From NCBI RefSeq assembly GCF_021513195.1, contig NZ_CP090974.1, positions 2,306,001 through 2,370,000 on the forward strand: a DNA stretch of 64,000 bases, given 5' to 3'. The translations under genes were made by a program, and so were the position numbers. A model generated the notes under the pieces. It did no database searches, was not told the origin of the DNA, and saw only the letters and a program-made list of their open reading frames with translations. Below are positions 15,341 to 25,329 of the stretch, one piece after another (the first letter of the stretch is position 1; every line of letters begins with the position of its first letter). This DNA is from Shewanella sp. OMA3-2. GTDB taxonomy: Bacteria > Pseudomonadota > Gammaproteobacteria > Enterobacterales > Shewanellaceae.

Positions 15341-17683
15341 ATGATGAATAAAAAATTTACCCCAAAATTACTTAGCTGCGCGATAAAAGCAGCATTGCTA
15401 GTAACCATGTCGCAGGCAGTTGCCAATGACGATATGCAACAAGTAGCAGAAGCCACTAAAGTGACTGAAGCCACTGAAGTAGCCCAAGCGGCGAAACAAG
15501 ATCACGCAGGCATAGAGCACATACAAGTGACCTCGCGTAATCACAGTGAATCAATTAATAAGATCCCCGTTTCTGTTATTTCGTTAAGCTCTGATGAAAT
15601 GAAAAAAGCCAATATGCAAAATATTAATGATGTTGCTGCTGGTGCGGTTGGTTTTTCAATGGAAAAAACTTATGGCCGACAATCTGACATACCCGTTATT
15701 CGTGGTGTGTCTTGGATCCCTGGTTACGGCACTCAGAAAGCATCGTATTTTATTGATGGTATTTATTACGACGGTTCATTACAAAGTTTACCGATGGACT
15801 TAGTCGAGCGTATTGAAATTATCAAAGGGCCTCAAAGTGCTTTATACGGCCGTCGTACTTTCTCTGGTGCAATCAATATTGTTACAGCAAAGCCGACTGA
15901 TGAATTATCAGGATATGTTAGCGGTACTATCGGCTCGTACGGTAATGAGAAGTTAGGCGCAGGCGTGGCAGTGCCAGTTAATGACTGGTTTGCTTTAAGG
16001 GCCTCACTATCGGCAGACAATTATGATGGTAACTGGGAAAACTCCAAAGTAGATGGCCCAGGTATTGGTGGCGAAAAATCTAACTCGCAAATGTTAGGTC
16101 TGTATTTCAAGCCATCATCCAATACTAATATCGACATTAACTTTATTCGCAATGAAACCGATGATGAACATTCTCCTTTTATGCGATTGGCAAATGATGA
16201 TAATCCAGAAACAAACCTAAACTGTTATTTAGATACTACCCCTTATTTCTGCGGTGAAGTACCTACAGATTTACCGCTAAATATTGGTGGAGTTTTAGAT
16301 AATAGTGAATATGGCCTGCGCGGTGAAAGAACGCACTTTAGCCTTAATCTTAACCATGCCTTTGACTTTGGTACGTTTACGTATATGGCTGGTTACAATA
16401 AATACGATATCGAAAGTGGTATTGATCAAACTTATACTGGTGCAGAGCAAGTATTTGATTTTGGTTTCTATACTGGTGGTCCTATGTTTGGCCCAGCAAC
16501 AGAATGGCATACTGTTTCTGAAGACCATAATCAAGAATATAATCATGAAGTTCGTTTTAAATCATCAGCATTTGATTACAGATTAACCTGGTCTTTAGGT
16601 GCATATCTGTGGCATTCAGAGAAAGAAACCACGGATCGTAATAAAGCCGATATCATAGAAGACAACTTTGCTTTAATGGGTATGGTTTCATATGACTTTA
16701 CGGATGATTTTAAGCTATCACTCGAAGTCAGAAACTCAACTGATAAAATTGAATCAGCGGTTTATAACGAGTTAATTCAAAATCCAGAGTTTGCCGATAT
16801 TGATAATGAGTTTAATAGTACTACCACCCGTTTAATTGCTGAATATGAATTAAGCTCAGACACTATGATTTATGCGACACGTTCTGAAGGTAATAGTCCA
16901 GCTGGTTTTAATGGTGCTGCAGGATTACCGGCTGAATTAATTGTTATTGAAGAAGAAGAAATGTTGATGTATGAAGCAGGTATTAAATCAACTCTGCTTG
17001 ATAATCAACTGTATGTCTCTGCCGCTGTTTACAATATGGACTGGGATAACCAACAGTTAACGGATACCTATCTAGTTCCTGGTGGAGCAACACCAATCTC
17101 TTATACTGCTAATGCGGGTAAAACAGAAATTAACGGTTTAGAAATTGAGCTTAAGTATCTATTTAATGATTACTTTGATGTAGATGTGGGTTATGCCTTA
17201 ACCAAAGCTGAGTTTGTTGAATTATTTGATTCAAACCAATGTAAATTAATTATAGGCCCTGGTAGAGCACCGAATAGAAACTGTGTAACGCCTGAAGAAA
17301 TTAGAGAATTTGGTAACTTAAAAGGTAACACACCGCCACAAGTACCAGAGCATGAGGCTACATTAGCTTTAAACTTTAAAGCGCCAGTTTCTGACACGTT
17401 TGAATTATATGCACGTGCAGACATCAACTATGATGCAACGCGTTATGCTCATGTTCATAACTTAGCTGAGTCGGGAAGCCGTACCTTAGTTAATTTTAAC
17501 CTAGGTGTATCTGACGGTATGTGGAACGTATCAGCTTGGATGAAGAACGTGTTAGATGATGACACGCCAACGTATATCTTCCGCTATATTGATACTCAAA
17601 GTGTTGGATTCGGTACTCGTTCATTTCCAATTGCGCCAAGCCGTGGCAGAGAGATGGGGATAACAGCGTCATATAGTTTTTAA
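15341..17683 (+). CDS. TonB-dependent outer-membrane receptor
   Basis: A 780-aa outer-membrane transporter energised by TonB. A signal peptide ends near MSQAVAND; the TonB-box-like segment IEHIQVTSR is followed by a plug domain with VPVIRGVSWIPGYGTQKASY and FIDGIYYDG, then EIIKGPQSALYGRRTFSGAINIVT and a long beta barrel ending in the aromatic residue of ASYSF. A short insert rich in EAT/VTEATEV repeats lies between signal peptide and TonB box. The start at 15341 (ATGATG) follows GAGGG. It belongs to the sterol/aromatic-uptake-like group that clusters with catabolic genes, and is inferred to import the island's substrate. The promoter has an FNR-like site. Confidence 0.93.
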   Translation: MMNKKFTPKLLSCAIKAALLVTMSQAVANDDMQQVAEATKVTEATEVAQAAKQDHAGIEHIQVTSRNHSESINKIPVSVISLSSDEMKKANMQNINDVAAGAVGFSMEKTYGRQSDIPVIRGVSWIPGYGTQKASYFIDGIYYDGSLQSLPMDLVERIEIIKGPQSALYGRRTFSGAINIVTAKPTDELSGYVSGTIGSYGNEKLGAGVAVPVNDWFALRASLSADNYDGNWENSKVDGPGIGGEKSNSQMLGLYFKPSSNTNIDINFIRNETDDEHSPFMRLANDDNPETNLNCYLDTTPYFCGEVPTDLPLNIGGVLDNSEYGLRGERTHFSLNLNHAFDFGTFTYMAGYNKYDIESGIDQTYTGAEQVFDFGFYTGGPMFGPATEWHTVSEDHNQEYNHEVRFKSSAFDYRLTWSLGAYLWHSEKETTDRNKADIIEDNFALMGMVSYDFTDDFKLSLEVRNSTDKIESAVYNELIQNPEFADIDNEFNSTTTRLIAEYELSSDTMIYATRSEGNSPAGFNGAAGLPAELIVIEEEEMLMYEAGIKSTLLDNQLYVSAAVYNMDWDNQQLTDTYLVPGGATPISYTANAGKTEINGLEIELKYLFNDYFDVDVGYALTKAEFVELFDSNQCKLIIGPGRAPNRNCVTPEEIREFGNLKGNTPPQVPEHEATLALNFKAPVSDTFELYARADINYDATRYAHVHNLAESGSRTLVNFNLGVSDGMWNVSAWMKNVLDDDTPTYIFRYIDTQSVGFGTRSFPIAPSRGREMGITASYSF

Positions 17684-17747
17684 TTAAGTAGCGACTTGCT
17701 TAAACTATCACTAAAGCATTGTGCTCTAGGTTAGTTAACTTAAGATC

Positions 17748-17780
17748 GGTGGCTTATTGGATTTTGAACAATAAGCCACC
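17748..17780. terminator. 12-bp hairpin downstream of receptor gene
   Basis: Perfect arms GGTGGCTTATTG / CAATAAGCCACC with a 9-nt loop lie 65 nt after the receptor stop. No T tract follows, so it may be a weak or Rho-assisted terminator or an mRNA stabiliser. Confidence 0.5.
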
Positions 17781-17953
17781 AACCCCGCCACTAGATACCG
17801 CATTAGTTATTCATGCTAAAATCTCTGCAGAAAACCTTGACCACACCAAGTCCACTCGGGTGTACCTATCTTGTTGTGCTAACCCTCGTTTTATTCCATT
17901 ATTTGCTGCAATCACACATCTGTATTAAAGCCATGTAAGTTATATAGAAACCC

Positions 17954-18643
17954 TTAAGGGGCTGAAATTAATCTCACCGCACTTATTTCTGTACCACTCC
18001 AAACATACTCATAATGCGATGACTGTACAATTTCTTCGAGACACTTGGGAGTAAATAGGGCATAGCAAGTTGAAAATGGATTTCTGACCGATGTAAATTG
18101 AATGCCTTCAATGGTGGATTTTCTTTGCTTAGCACCAAATTTCTGGGCTTCGTGATAATTGGTTTTATGATAAATTGGCGATGTAGCCATAGTTTCAAGG
18201 TCTATCACTTCACAATTAGTTAACACCGCGCTAAATACGCAGCGTAAACCTCGCATGATAATGGTGTCGTAGTGAACCCCTTTAATCGCCATTAGCATTT
18301 TCTGTTGATGGTATTTTGTTTCCGCAATCGCGGTATCGATATTATCGGCAAGATAAAGCACGCCAAATAAGCCACTAGAGAAGCGACTGCCGTCTTTATT
18401 AATATGAGTAAAAGGTGCGGTTGCATATGAGCAACCTTTAATACCAAAGGGGATGTCCAGTTTATTGAGCAAAGTGATGTCACCAATCTCATCCAGTAGC
18501 CTTGGATTGGTCAGGCTTTGTAAAGCAAATACAATATCAAAATCCTCCACGGATGCGACATCATCAAATATCGAAATCGGTGGGAATTTTGAATTAATCA
18601 GTCGATAGGTCACTTGATGCTTAACAGTTGATTGCGTTGTCAT
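17954..18643 (-). CDS. RES-domain toxin (NAD-degrading type)
   Basis: A 229-aa protein with a RES domain: conserved Arg in TYRL near residue 14, the GLFGVLYLADNIDTAIAE block containing the conserved Glu, and Ser in FTSVRNP near residue 188. RES toxins (Res, MbcT) degrade NAD+ and stop growth. This one is longer than the minimal domain. The start ATG at 18643 overlaps the antitoxin stop (TAATG), implying translational coupling; an in-frame TTG six nt upstream is less likely. The partner gene directly precedes it. The assignment to NAD+ degradation rests on family knowledge. Confidence 0.85.
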   Translation of the reverse strand: MTTQSTVKHQVTYRLINSKFPPISIFDDVASVEDFDIVFALQSLTNPRLLDEIGDITLLNKLDIPFGIKGCSYATAPFTHINKDGSRFSSGLFGVLYLADNIDTAIAETKYHQQKMLMAIKGVHYDTIIMRGLRCVFSAVLTNCEVIDLETMATSPIYHKTNYHEAQKFGAKQRKSTIEGIQFTSVRNPFSTCYALFTPKCLEEIVQSSHYEYVWSGTEISAVRLISAP

Positions 18644-19053
18644 TACCAACCGCCACTGCGCATACTATCAATACGGCTAAACACTTCATGTAGTTCAGGA
18701 AATCCACCGTCTTTAATAATATCCAAAGGCTTGCGACCTTCAAAGTAAGGATTAGCATTTTCCATTTGCATAAAACCATAAACGTTTTCCGGGTTAGCGA
18801 AATACATTCTCAGTGCTGCGTGAATATTCAGTATGTAACTAATGCGGGTTAGCTGATCTTTATCCAATATAAATTTTGCATCTGGTTTTTTAAATGCAAA
18901 ATAAGATGATCGGGGTAAGCGTAAAATATTGAGCATATCTTTGGGGGCGCAGCCCCATTTTTCGAGAATGGTTACAGCAGTACTAAAACCCACTTTAGAA
19001 GTCTTTGCATCCGTAAAATCAATGTTTGATGTTTTAGTGTTATGTGCAGCCAT
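18643..19053 (-). CDS. Xre/MbcA/ParS-type antitoxin (DUF2384)
   Basis: A 136-aa antitoxin with an N-terminal helix-turn-helix-like region (FSTAVTILEKWG to LRLPRSSYFAF) and a C-terminal DUF2384 toxin-binding domain. Its signature is NPYFEGRKPLDIIKDGGFPE followed by the terminal Trp. The start at 19053 has GGAG 9 nt upstream; an ATG 15 nt earlier has no ribosome site. It neutralises the RES toxin encoded downstream and probably represses its own promoter, where TTAGACTT repeats occur. Confidence 0.85.
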   Translation of the reverse strand: MAAHNTKTSNIDFTDAKTSKVGFSTAVTILEKWGCAPKDMLNILRLPRSSYFAFKKPDAKFILDKDQLTRISYILNIHAALRMYFANPENVYGFMQMENANPYFEGRKPLDIIKDGGFPELHEVFSRIDSMRSGGW

Positions 19054-19135
19054 ATTATCACTCTCCATTTTAGGTTTGAGTCAAATCGTTCGCAGCGGTG
19101 TTCGTTAGTGAGATTGGTATTGTGCAGGTCTTATT

Positions 19136-19172
19136 TTAGACTTAATAGGCTTAGTTGTCTACAGTTAGACTT
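19136..19172. promoter_or_regulatory. Repeated TTAGACTT elements upstream of toxin-antitoxin pair
   Basis: TTAGACTT occurs at 19136-19143 and 19165-19172; the second copy is half of an inverted repeat GTCTA-CAGT-TAGAC (19157-19170). The block lies 83-119 nt upstream of the antitoxin start, a plausible autoregulatory operator. Confidence 0.4.
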
Positions 19173-19238
19173 GTGGGCGCTTGTACCCATTTTTTACCAA
19201 TGCTAAAAAGATTCTGCATTTATGTGGCTGATGGATAT

Positions 19239-19275
19239 AAAAAAGCAGAATAATGTCATCAACATTATTCTGCTT
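19239..19275 (-). terminator. Terminator of the betaine operon
   Basis: Perfect 14-bp stem (19243-19256 with 19262-19275) and a 5-nt loop; on the minus strand it is followed by a run of T. It lies about 40 nt after the outer-membrane protein stop. Confidence 0.88.
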
Positions 19276-19316
19276 AGTAATACTCTCTAATTTGGTATTA
19301 AATAACTATAAAACAA

Positions 19317-20024
19317 CTATAGTGTAAAGGTGCGAGCTACAGATACGACTGCACGGGTGTCACTTGTGTCGCTATCTAGGCTAGTATCTTCTACTGCTAA
19401 GTTAAAGTCGAAACCTTCCCAGCTTGTCATGTATTCTGCACGATAGTGGTTATAAGATGCATCATCGCCCCAAGCCCATTTGTCTTCGTCTTGCGAAGTT
19501 GAGCGGTCAAAGCTCACACGGATATCATGACCTTCGGCAACCGTAAAAGTATGTGCTGCCATGATGATGTAGTGGCCAGCATCGACGCCAAAGTAATCCC
19601 ATGAGTACCAGAAGTTTAATTCACTTTGGCCCAGTGTTGAGGCATAACCAAACTTGGTGTATAGCTCAGGATAGTAATATTCATCAGAGAGGTCATCACC
19701 GTGATAAGTGTAATATGCAAGACCAGCATCGACAGATACCCTGTCTGTTAGCTCAATATATTTGCCTGCGTAAAAATCAAGCTCTAACCAGGTATCATCA
19801 GCATTACCAAAGTCTACATTTGATGCCCAGGCGCCTACGTACCAACCATTGTCTGCCGCATAATCAAGACTTGCTTGTATTGCAGGATTATTATCCGTTT
19901 GGCTAACACCGTTAAAGGTATAGTCAGAGGTTGCATTAACTGTGGTGCTTAACTCTCCAGCTATTACTGAGGTGGGTAATGCAAATAAGCTTAATAAGGC
20001 TAATTTTTTGATTGTCGTGTTCAT
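19317..20024 (-). CDS. TorF-type putative outer-membrane porin
   Basis: A 235-aa protein with a signal peptide (MNTTIKKLALLSLFALPTSV, cleavage after IAG) and repeated amphipathic beta strands rich in Tyr, Trp and Asp, ending in ARTFTL. It fits the family of uncharacterised proteobacterial outer-membrane proteins with N-terminal TTVNATSDYTFNGVSQTDNNP. The ATG at 20024 has AAGGA 7 nt upstream; a preceding ATG also fits. It is the last gene of the bet operon, 28 nt after the transporter gene, so a channel role for choline or betaine is inferred. Confidence 0.75.
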   Translation of the reverse strand: MNTTIKKLALLSLFALPTSVIAGELSTTVNATSDYTFNGVSQTDNNPAIQASLDYAADNGWYVGAWASNVDFGNADDTWLELDFYAGKYIELTDRVSVDAGLAYYTYHGDDLSDEYYYPELYTKFGYASTLGQSELNFWYSWDYFGVDAGHYIIMAAHTFTVAEGHDIRVSFDRSTSQDEDKWAWGDDASYNHYRAEYMTSWEGFDFNLAVEDTSLDSDTSDTRAVVSVARTFTL

Positions 20025-20052
20025 CATTATTCCTTGGATCATTATTGTTGAT

Positions 20053-21270
20053 TTAATCTAATAATTCGATTTTATTGAAATCGATTTTATTTTCTTTTGG
20101 AGACAGTTCAATTGCGCCCACTTTACGATAGCTCGATTTTAAGATGTAAAAGAAACAGCTTAATATCAAGGCTATGGCAAGTGCGCCTACCCATTGAATT
20201 TCTAAAAAGTCTAGTTTGAATAACAAGGTTAAGCCACTTAGCAGCACCAGATTACCGACGATATAAGTTAATTTACCGAAACGTTCAACGGTTAGATTTA
20301 AGTTGTCTGTATATAAACGGATTAACGAATCAAGTGAGTTAACCACAAATGTGACGCCTACAATAACCATCGCAAGATTATAGAAACCTGATGTATCTAT
20401 GCCATTTGCACTGTAGTAATAAAGCACGGTGAACCAAATAGCGATAGGTATAGAAGGAAACACCATCATGGCAACTAATACTTGATAGGTTTTCATTCCG
20501 CCAACAAAGCGTGCGGTAAATTGACCAATCATAATACTCCATGCAAACCACCAAAATAGGTAGAACTCATGGTAGTCATTAAACGGCAGCACAAAGTTAT
20601 GGATATTACCAAAGTAGTCGCCAATCAAAGCAAAGGTGGTAAAGAACTCACCGACACTCGAGTCGTCTGATAAGAAGGCACCTGACCACATCACGGCAAT
20701 CAAACCAAAGAATAACCAGGTACTGCCTAAACTAAGATAACGCACATAACGGATGCTGGTGCTTGAATAGACTGCGGCTGCAATAACCAAAAATACGATT
20801 AAATAGAAGCTGCTGACAATGGATTCACCATCGCCTAATTGAGGTAAATACCAAGGTAAATTGGTTAACAATAAGTAAGCGGTAAAGGCACAAGTACCGA
20901 TAATTACTAAGTTATTGATAAATTTGATCAGTGGAATTTCAAAATATTTTACTCTTGGTTCGATAACACAGAAGTAGAAGCAGGTTAAAAAGTAAAAAGC
21001 CCAAATTAAACAAGCCCAAAAGCCAAACTCAATCGCCAGTGGATTGGTAAATCCGTACTCTGGGCTAGTGGCTAAGTCGGCGTATCCTGCAAATTCAGTC
21101 AGTGGGAACATGATCAGCCCCACATCTAAACCCGAGGTAAATAGAATCGCAATAAAAGTAAATTTACGCACTGGTGTGACACCAATACATTGCATATTAC
21201 CCCAGCGATAAATCACAAATGCGATAGCGGCGAATGTAAATAAAATACCGATTGATAACCAGGTTGTCAT
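20053..21270 (-). CDS. Short BCCT-like choline/betaine transporter
   Basis: A 405-aa integral membrane protein with about 10-12 hydrophobic segments. The segment FWWFAWSIMIGQFTARFVGG resembles the BCCT signature (aromatic-rich WWxAW followed by GxFxAR). BCCT carriers are usually over 500 residues; this one lacks the long terminal extensions but shows no break. Its place directly after betA implicates choline or glycine betaine import. It is separated from betA by 235 bp containing a 12-bp hairpin. The family call is moderate because the N-terminal half is divergent. Confidence 0.7.
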   Translation of the reverse strand: MTTWLSIGILFTFAAIAFVIYRWGNMQCIGVTPVRKFTFIAILFTSGLDVGLIMFPLTEFAGYADLATSPEYGFTNPLAIEFGFWACLIWAFYFLTCFYFCVIEPRVKYFEIPLIKFINNLVIIGTCAFTAYLLLTNLPWYLPQLGDGESIVSSFYLIVFLVIAAAVYSSTSIRYVRYLSLGSTWLFFGLIAVMWSGAFLSDDSSVGEFFTTFALIGDYFGNIHNFVLPFNDYHEFYLFWWFAWSIMIGQFTARFVGGMKTYQVLVAMMVFPSIPIAIWFTVLYYYSANGIDTSGFYNLAMVIVGVTFVVNSLDSLIRLYTDNLNLTVERFGKLTYIVGNLVLLSGLTLLFKLDFLEIQWVGALAIALILSCFFYILKSSYRKVGAIELSPKENKIDFNKIELLD

Positions 21271-21467
21271 TACTTAGCTCCTGATTTTATTGTGTGTGCA
21301 AACATAATGTTGGCTCCTTGTTGTATGTTTTTAATACCATAGAACAATTTTTAAAGGCAAAATGCCCTCAGGCCTTAAGTATCGTATTGACGATAGTTAA
21401 ACCCTGATAGATTGAACTTGGCTAAATTGACCATTTACAAAAACGTAGGTTGGCCATCAACCTGTTG

Positions 21468-21495
21468 TTTATGCGTATTCAGCAATACGCATAAA
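21468..21495. promoter_or_regulatory. Perfect 12-bp hairpin between betA and transporter gene
   Basis: Arms TTTATGCGTATT and AATACGCATAAA with a 4-nt CAGC loop begin 10 nt after the betA stop. There is no T tract on the minus strand. It may protect the 3' end of the betIBA message or partly attenuate transporter expression. Confidence 0.6.
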
Positions 21496-21505
21496 CGAAT
21501 AGATA

Positions 21506-23200
21506 TTAATTAATTTGTCGCTTAGGTGCCTGAAGACGTTGCGATGTTTGCCATTGTTCGGCAACTGTCACCGTTGCCAAACTTGGCGCAAGCGGCGTAT
21601 TACCTAAAATTAGATCGGCTGCGCGCTCGGCGACCATAATAGTCGGAGAGTTCAAGTTGCCGTTGGGAATGGTCGGAAAAATTGACGAATCAACGACTCG
21701 TAAACCTTTAAGACCGCGAACTTTTGTTTCAGAGTCAACAACTGCCATTTCATCTTCGCCCATTTTGCATGAGCAAGAAGGGTGATAGGCGCTTTCGACT
21801 GAGCGTCTTACAAAACGGTCAATTTCTTCATCGGTTTGTATCGCAAGGCCTGGTTGAATTTCTTCACCCCGATATTCATCTAAACCTGGTTGATTAATAA
21901 TTTCACGGGTTAAACGAACACACGCTCTAAAGCCTTCAATATCATCTTGATGCGATAAATAATTGAACTGAATTTGTGGAGCAATCTTGGCATCATTTGA
22001 TACAACTGTTACCGCGCCACGGCTTTTAGGTTTATTGTGGCCAATATGTACTTGGAAACCATGGCCAGCAAACGCTTCTTTACCGTCGTAACGCATGGCA
22101 GCAGGTAAGAAGTGGTACTGTAAATCAGGCCACTCTAAGCCCGCTTTTGAGCGGATAAAACCACACGATTCAAAATGGTTAGTTGCGCCCAAACCTGACT
22201 TATTTAAAATCCAGCGCGCGCCAATAAACAATTTGTTTAATGGATCAATTTTGCCATTAAGCGAAATCGGCTTTAAGCACTTAAATTGAAAGTAAAACTC
22301 TAAGTGGTCTTGCAGATTTTGACCTACACCAGGTAATTGATGTACTTGTTCGATACCAGCATCAGCAAGTGTTTTAGCATCGCCAATACCTGACAGTTGT
22401 AAAATGTGTGGTGAACCAATTGAACCCGCAGATAAAATCACTTCTTTATTGCAGTTAACATCAATTAACTCGCCTTTACGTTCGTAACGAACGCCAACAG
22501 CCGTTTTGCCTTGCATAATCACTTTATGCACAAGCGCATGAGTGACCACAGTTAAATTCGGGCGTTTCATTGCAGGGCGAAGGTAGGCATTTGCCGTTGA
22601 CCAGCGTACGCCGTTTTTAACTGTCATGTGCATTGGGCCAAAGCCTTCTTGCTGACTGGCATTGTAATCACTCGTCGCTAGATAACCGGCATCGACACCC
22701 GCATCAACAAAAGCTTGATATAACGGATTTTTCATTTCATTACCGTTATTAACCGCTAATGGACCTTGGTCACCACGATAATCATTACCGCCAAAAGACC
22801 ATGTTTCAGCTTTTTTAAAATAAGGTAGACAGTGAGCATAATCCCAGTCTTTTGCACCTTCTTGCTGCCATTCATCAAAATCACGTGCATGACCACGTAC
22901 GTAGACCATGCCATTGATTGATGATGAACCGCCTAACACTTTGCCACGCGGACAATGCATACGGCGATTATCCAAATGTGGTTCGGCCTGGGTTTCAAAC
23001 TGCCATGCATACTTTTTAGTATTCATCGGGATTGAAAGGGCTGTCGGCATTTGGATAAAAATACTCTTGTCGCTTCCACCCGTTTCAAGTATCAGGACTT
23101 TATTGTCTGGATTTTCCGTTAAGCGGTTGGCTAATACACAACCTGCGCTACCGGCACCAACAATAATATAATCGTATTGATGAGACATTTGCGTAGACAT
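21506..23200 (-). CDS. betA: Choline dehydrogenase
   Basis: A 564-aa GMC-family FAD oxidoreductase that oxidises choline to betaine aldehyde. GAGSAG follows YDYIIV at the N-terminus; [20 protein letters not shown] and [16 protein letters not shown] are GMC signatures, and the C-terminal [12 protein letters not shown] holds the catalytic His. It sits in a betI-betB-betA operon. The ATG at 23200 has AGGAG about 10 nt upstream; an in-frame GTG at 23212 is adjacent to that ribosome site and thus less likely. The C-terminal tail after NTPLAPSL is a poorly conserved extension. Confidence 0.93.
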   Translation of the reverse strand: MSTQMSHQYDYIIVGAGSAGCVLANRLTENPDNKVLILETGGSDKSIFIQMPTALSIPMNTKKYAWQFETQAEPHLDNRRMHCPRGKVLGGSSSINGMVYVRGHARDFDEWQQEGAKDWDYAHCLPYFKKAETWSFGGNDYRGDQGPLAVNNGNEMKNPLYQAFVDAGVDAGYLATSDYNASQQEGFGPMHMTVKNGVRWSTANAYLRPAMKRPNLTVVTHALVHKVIMQGKTAVGVRYERKGELIDVNCNKEVILSAGSIGSPHILQLSGIGDAKTLADAGIEQVHQLPGVGQNLQDHLEFYFQFKCLKPISLNGKIDPLNKLFIGARWILNKSGLGATNHFESCGFIRSKAGLEWPDLQYHFLPAAMRYDGKEAFAGHGFQVHIGHNKPKSRGAVTVVSNDAKIAPQIQFNYLSHQDDIEGFRACVRLTREIINQPGLDEYRGEEIQPGLAIQTDEEIDRFVRRSVESAYHPSCSCKMGEDEMAVVDSETKVRGLKGLRVVDSSIFPTIPNGNLNSPTIMVAERAADLILGNTPLAPSLATVTVAEQWQTSQRLQAPKRQIN

Positions 23201-23214
23201 TAATTGGGTCACTC

Positions 23215-24681
23215 CTAAAATGGGCTTTCAAGTGACTGCATACCAACGTAAACAGCTTTAATTTGAGTATAGGCTTTTAATGTTTCAGAGCCATTCTCAC
23301 GACCAATACCAGACATCTTGTAACCACCTACCGGCATTTCTGCAGGAGAGGCACCATAAGCATTTATCCAACAAATACCGGCTTGCATTTGATGAATAAC
23401 CCGATGTGCACGGGTAATGTCTTGGGTAAATACACCCGCGGCTAAGCCTAGGTGAGTACTATTGGCACGCTTAACGACTTCATCTTCATCAGTAAAGGTA
23501 AAGACTGACATCACAGGGCCGAATATTTCTTCTTTTGAAATCGTCATCTCATCAGTGCAATCTGTAAATACCGTCGGCGCCACAAAGAAACCATTAGGTG
23601 CATTGTCAGGCGTTAATGCTGTTCCGCCTGTTAATAAGGTGGCACCTTCTTTTTTACCGATTTCAATGTAGTCGAGTACTTTTTGTTGATGATCGCGTGA
23701 AATCAATGCACCAAAATTGGTATCAGGGTGCATTGGATCGCCACAAACGATGTTTTGCTCAGTACGTTGTTTTAAACGTTGGATAAAGCGCGGATAAATA
23801 TCTTGCTGCACAAATACGCGAGTACCGTTGGTACACACTTCACCTTGAGTATAGAAATTAGCTAACATCGCGGCTGATACCGCATTTTCGACATCGGCAT
23901 CGTTAAAGATAATCAATGGCGACTTTCCGCCTAGCTCCATGGTCACTTCTTTTAGTGAACCCGCAGCAGCGGCCATGACTTTTTTACCTGTACCGACTTC
24001 ACCAGTAAATGACACTTTAGCGATATCTTCATTGGTGGTTAACCATACGCCAACGCTACCGTCACCTTGTACCACGTTAAACACGCCATCTGGCACACCG
24101 GCTTGAGTGAATATCTCCGCCAAACGCATTGCGCCTCGAGGGGTTTCTTCTGATGGTTTAAAAATCATTACATTGCCGCAAGCCAAAGCCGGAGCGGCTT
24201 TCCAACACGCAATTTGTAACGGGTAGTTCCATGCGCCAATACCGGCACAAATACCTAATGGTTCACGGCGAGTATAATAGAAGTCAGCACCAACAGGTTG
24301 TTGATTACCTTCAATACTTGGCGCAAGTCCAGCAAAGAATTCTATTGAGTCAGCGCCAGTTACCACATCAACAACCGAGGCTTCTTGCCATGGTTTACCT
24401 GTATCGAGTACTTCACCCATTGCTAGCTCATCATTGTGTTCACGTAGTAGGGCGACGGCTTTAAGCAAAATACGGCTACGTTCTATCGGCATCATCGCTG
24501 ACCAAACAGCAAAACCTGCTTTGGCACTCTCTATTGCGGCTTTCTGCACAGATTCGGTTGCGACTTCAACTAAATAGCTGACATCTCCAGTTGCAGGGTT
24601 GATAACCTGGAAGGTTTCGCCACTGCCATTTGCAATATACTTACCGTGAACATAATTTTGATAGGTGATTAACGCTGACAT
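23215..24681 (-). CDS. betB: Betaine aldehyde dehydrogenase
   Basis: A 488-aa NAD(P)-dependent aldehyde dehydrogenase that converts betaine aldehyde to glycine betaine, an osmoprotectant. Catalytic residues are visible: Asn152 in WNYP, Glu249 in MELGGKSP and Cys283 in GEVCTNGTR, plus SFTGEVGTG for cofactor binding. The first 13 nt overlap the end of betI, and betA follows within 15 nt, a typical bet operon. Confidence 0.95.
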   Translation of the reverse strand: MSALITYQNYVHGKYIANGSGETFQVINPATGDVSYLVEVATESVQKAAIESAKAGFAVWSAMMPIERSRILLKAVALLREHNDELAMGEVLDTGKPWQEASVVDVVTGADSIEFFAGLAPSIEGNQQPVGADFYYTRREPLGICAGIGAWNYPLQIACWKAAPALACGNVMIFKPSEETPRGAMRLAEIFTQAGVPDGVFNVVQGDGSVGVWLTTNEDIAKVSFTGEVGTGKKVMAAAAGSLKEVTMELGGKSPLIIFNDADVENAVSAAMLANFYTQGEVCTNGTRVFVQQDIYPRFIQRLKQRTEQNIVCGDPMHPDTNFGALISRDHQQKVLDYIEIGKKEGATLLTGGTALTPDNAPNGFFVAPTVFTDCTDEMTISKEEIFGPVMSVFTFTDEDEVVKRANSTHLGLAAGVFTQDITRAHRVIHQMQAGICWINAYGASPAEMPVGGYKMSGIGRENGSETLKAYTQIKAVYVGMQSLESPF

Positions 24682-25277
24682 TCAATTTCTCCGTGTTGCA
24701 CGATCACAGCCTCGATAAAGGCTTTAGATAAAATTTGGGCTTGGTTAAAATCTTCTGTAGGGGTGTGACTTAGCGCGCTGCGTAACCAAAAACCGTCAAT
24801 AATTGCAGCGGTTTGCTTTGCTGCATTAATGGCTGCCATGTTTGGCAATAATTGTTTAAACGAAAAAAGCAGGTTGCTATATAGGCGTTGGCTATTGATG
24901 TGTTGAAGTCTTGCCAGTCCTGGATCGTGCATTGCTTGAGACCAAAAGCTTAACCATGTTTTTGCCGCGGCGTTTGAGCGTTGTAAATCAGTAAAATTGG
25001 CTTCAACTATCATCAATAATCTGGCCATTGGAGTTAATGTTTTACCTGATGTTCTTGCCAGTAATGCTTGCTTTAACTGCTCAAGTAAAAATTTTTGAGT
25101 TGCTTCGATCAAACCTTGTTTACCACCAAAATAGTGACTAATAATGCCTGATGACATTCCAGCTATACCACTAATGGTATTAATGGTAGTTTTTTGTAAT
25201 CCAAAACGTTCAACTGACATTAATGTGGCTTCAATTAACTGTTGTTGTCGAACACTTTTCATAACAGGTCTTGGCAT
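24669..25277 (-). CDS. betI: TetR-family repressor of choline oxidation genes
   Basis: A 202-aa TetR-family regulator. The N-terminal [19 protein letters not shown] and [19 protein letters not shown] match BetI, with the helix-turn-helix at about residues 29-50. BetI represses the bet genes and is relieved by choline. The start at 25277 was chosen by homology and the AGGA site; an upstream frame extension would run into the operator. A palindrome matching known BetI operators lies 33 nt upstream. Confidence 0.92.
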   Translation of the reverse strand: MPRPVMKSVRQQQLIEATLMSVERFGLQKTTINTISGIAGMSSGIISHYFGGKQGLIEATQKFLLEQLKQALLARTSGKTLTPMARLLMIVEANFTDLQRSNAAAKTWLSFWSQAMHDPGLARLQHINSQRLYSNLLFSFKQLLPNMAAINAAKQTAAIIDGFWLRSALSHTPTEDFNQAQILSKAFIEAVIVQHGEIECQR

Positions 25278-25309
25278 TAATAATTTCCTATTTATAACGT
25301 AAACAATCA

Positions 25310-25329
25310 TTGATTGAACGTTCAATTAA
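25310..25329. promoter_or_regulatory. BetI operator
   Basis: TTGATTGAACGTTCAATTAA contains a perfect 14-bp palindrome ATTGAACGTTCAAT (25313-25326) and extends to 10-bp arms with one mismatch. It agrees with the TTGAACGTTCAA-type operators bound by BetI in enterobacteria. Confidence 0.85.

Noticed and set aside
17719..17928. 69-codon plus-strand frame after the TonB receptor
   Set aside because: It runs through the 12-bp hairpin at 17748-17780, has no ribosome site and no protein-like features.
21411..21417. BetI half-site ATTGAAC upstream of the transporter gene
   Set aside because: Only one arm is present; the second arm is not recognisable, so it is not listed as an operator.
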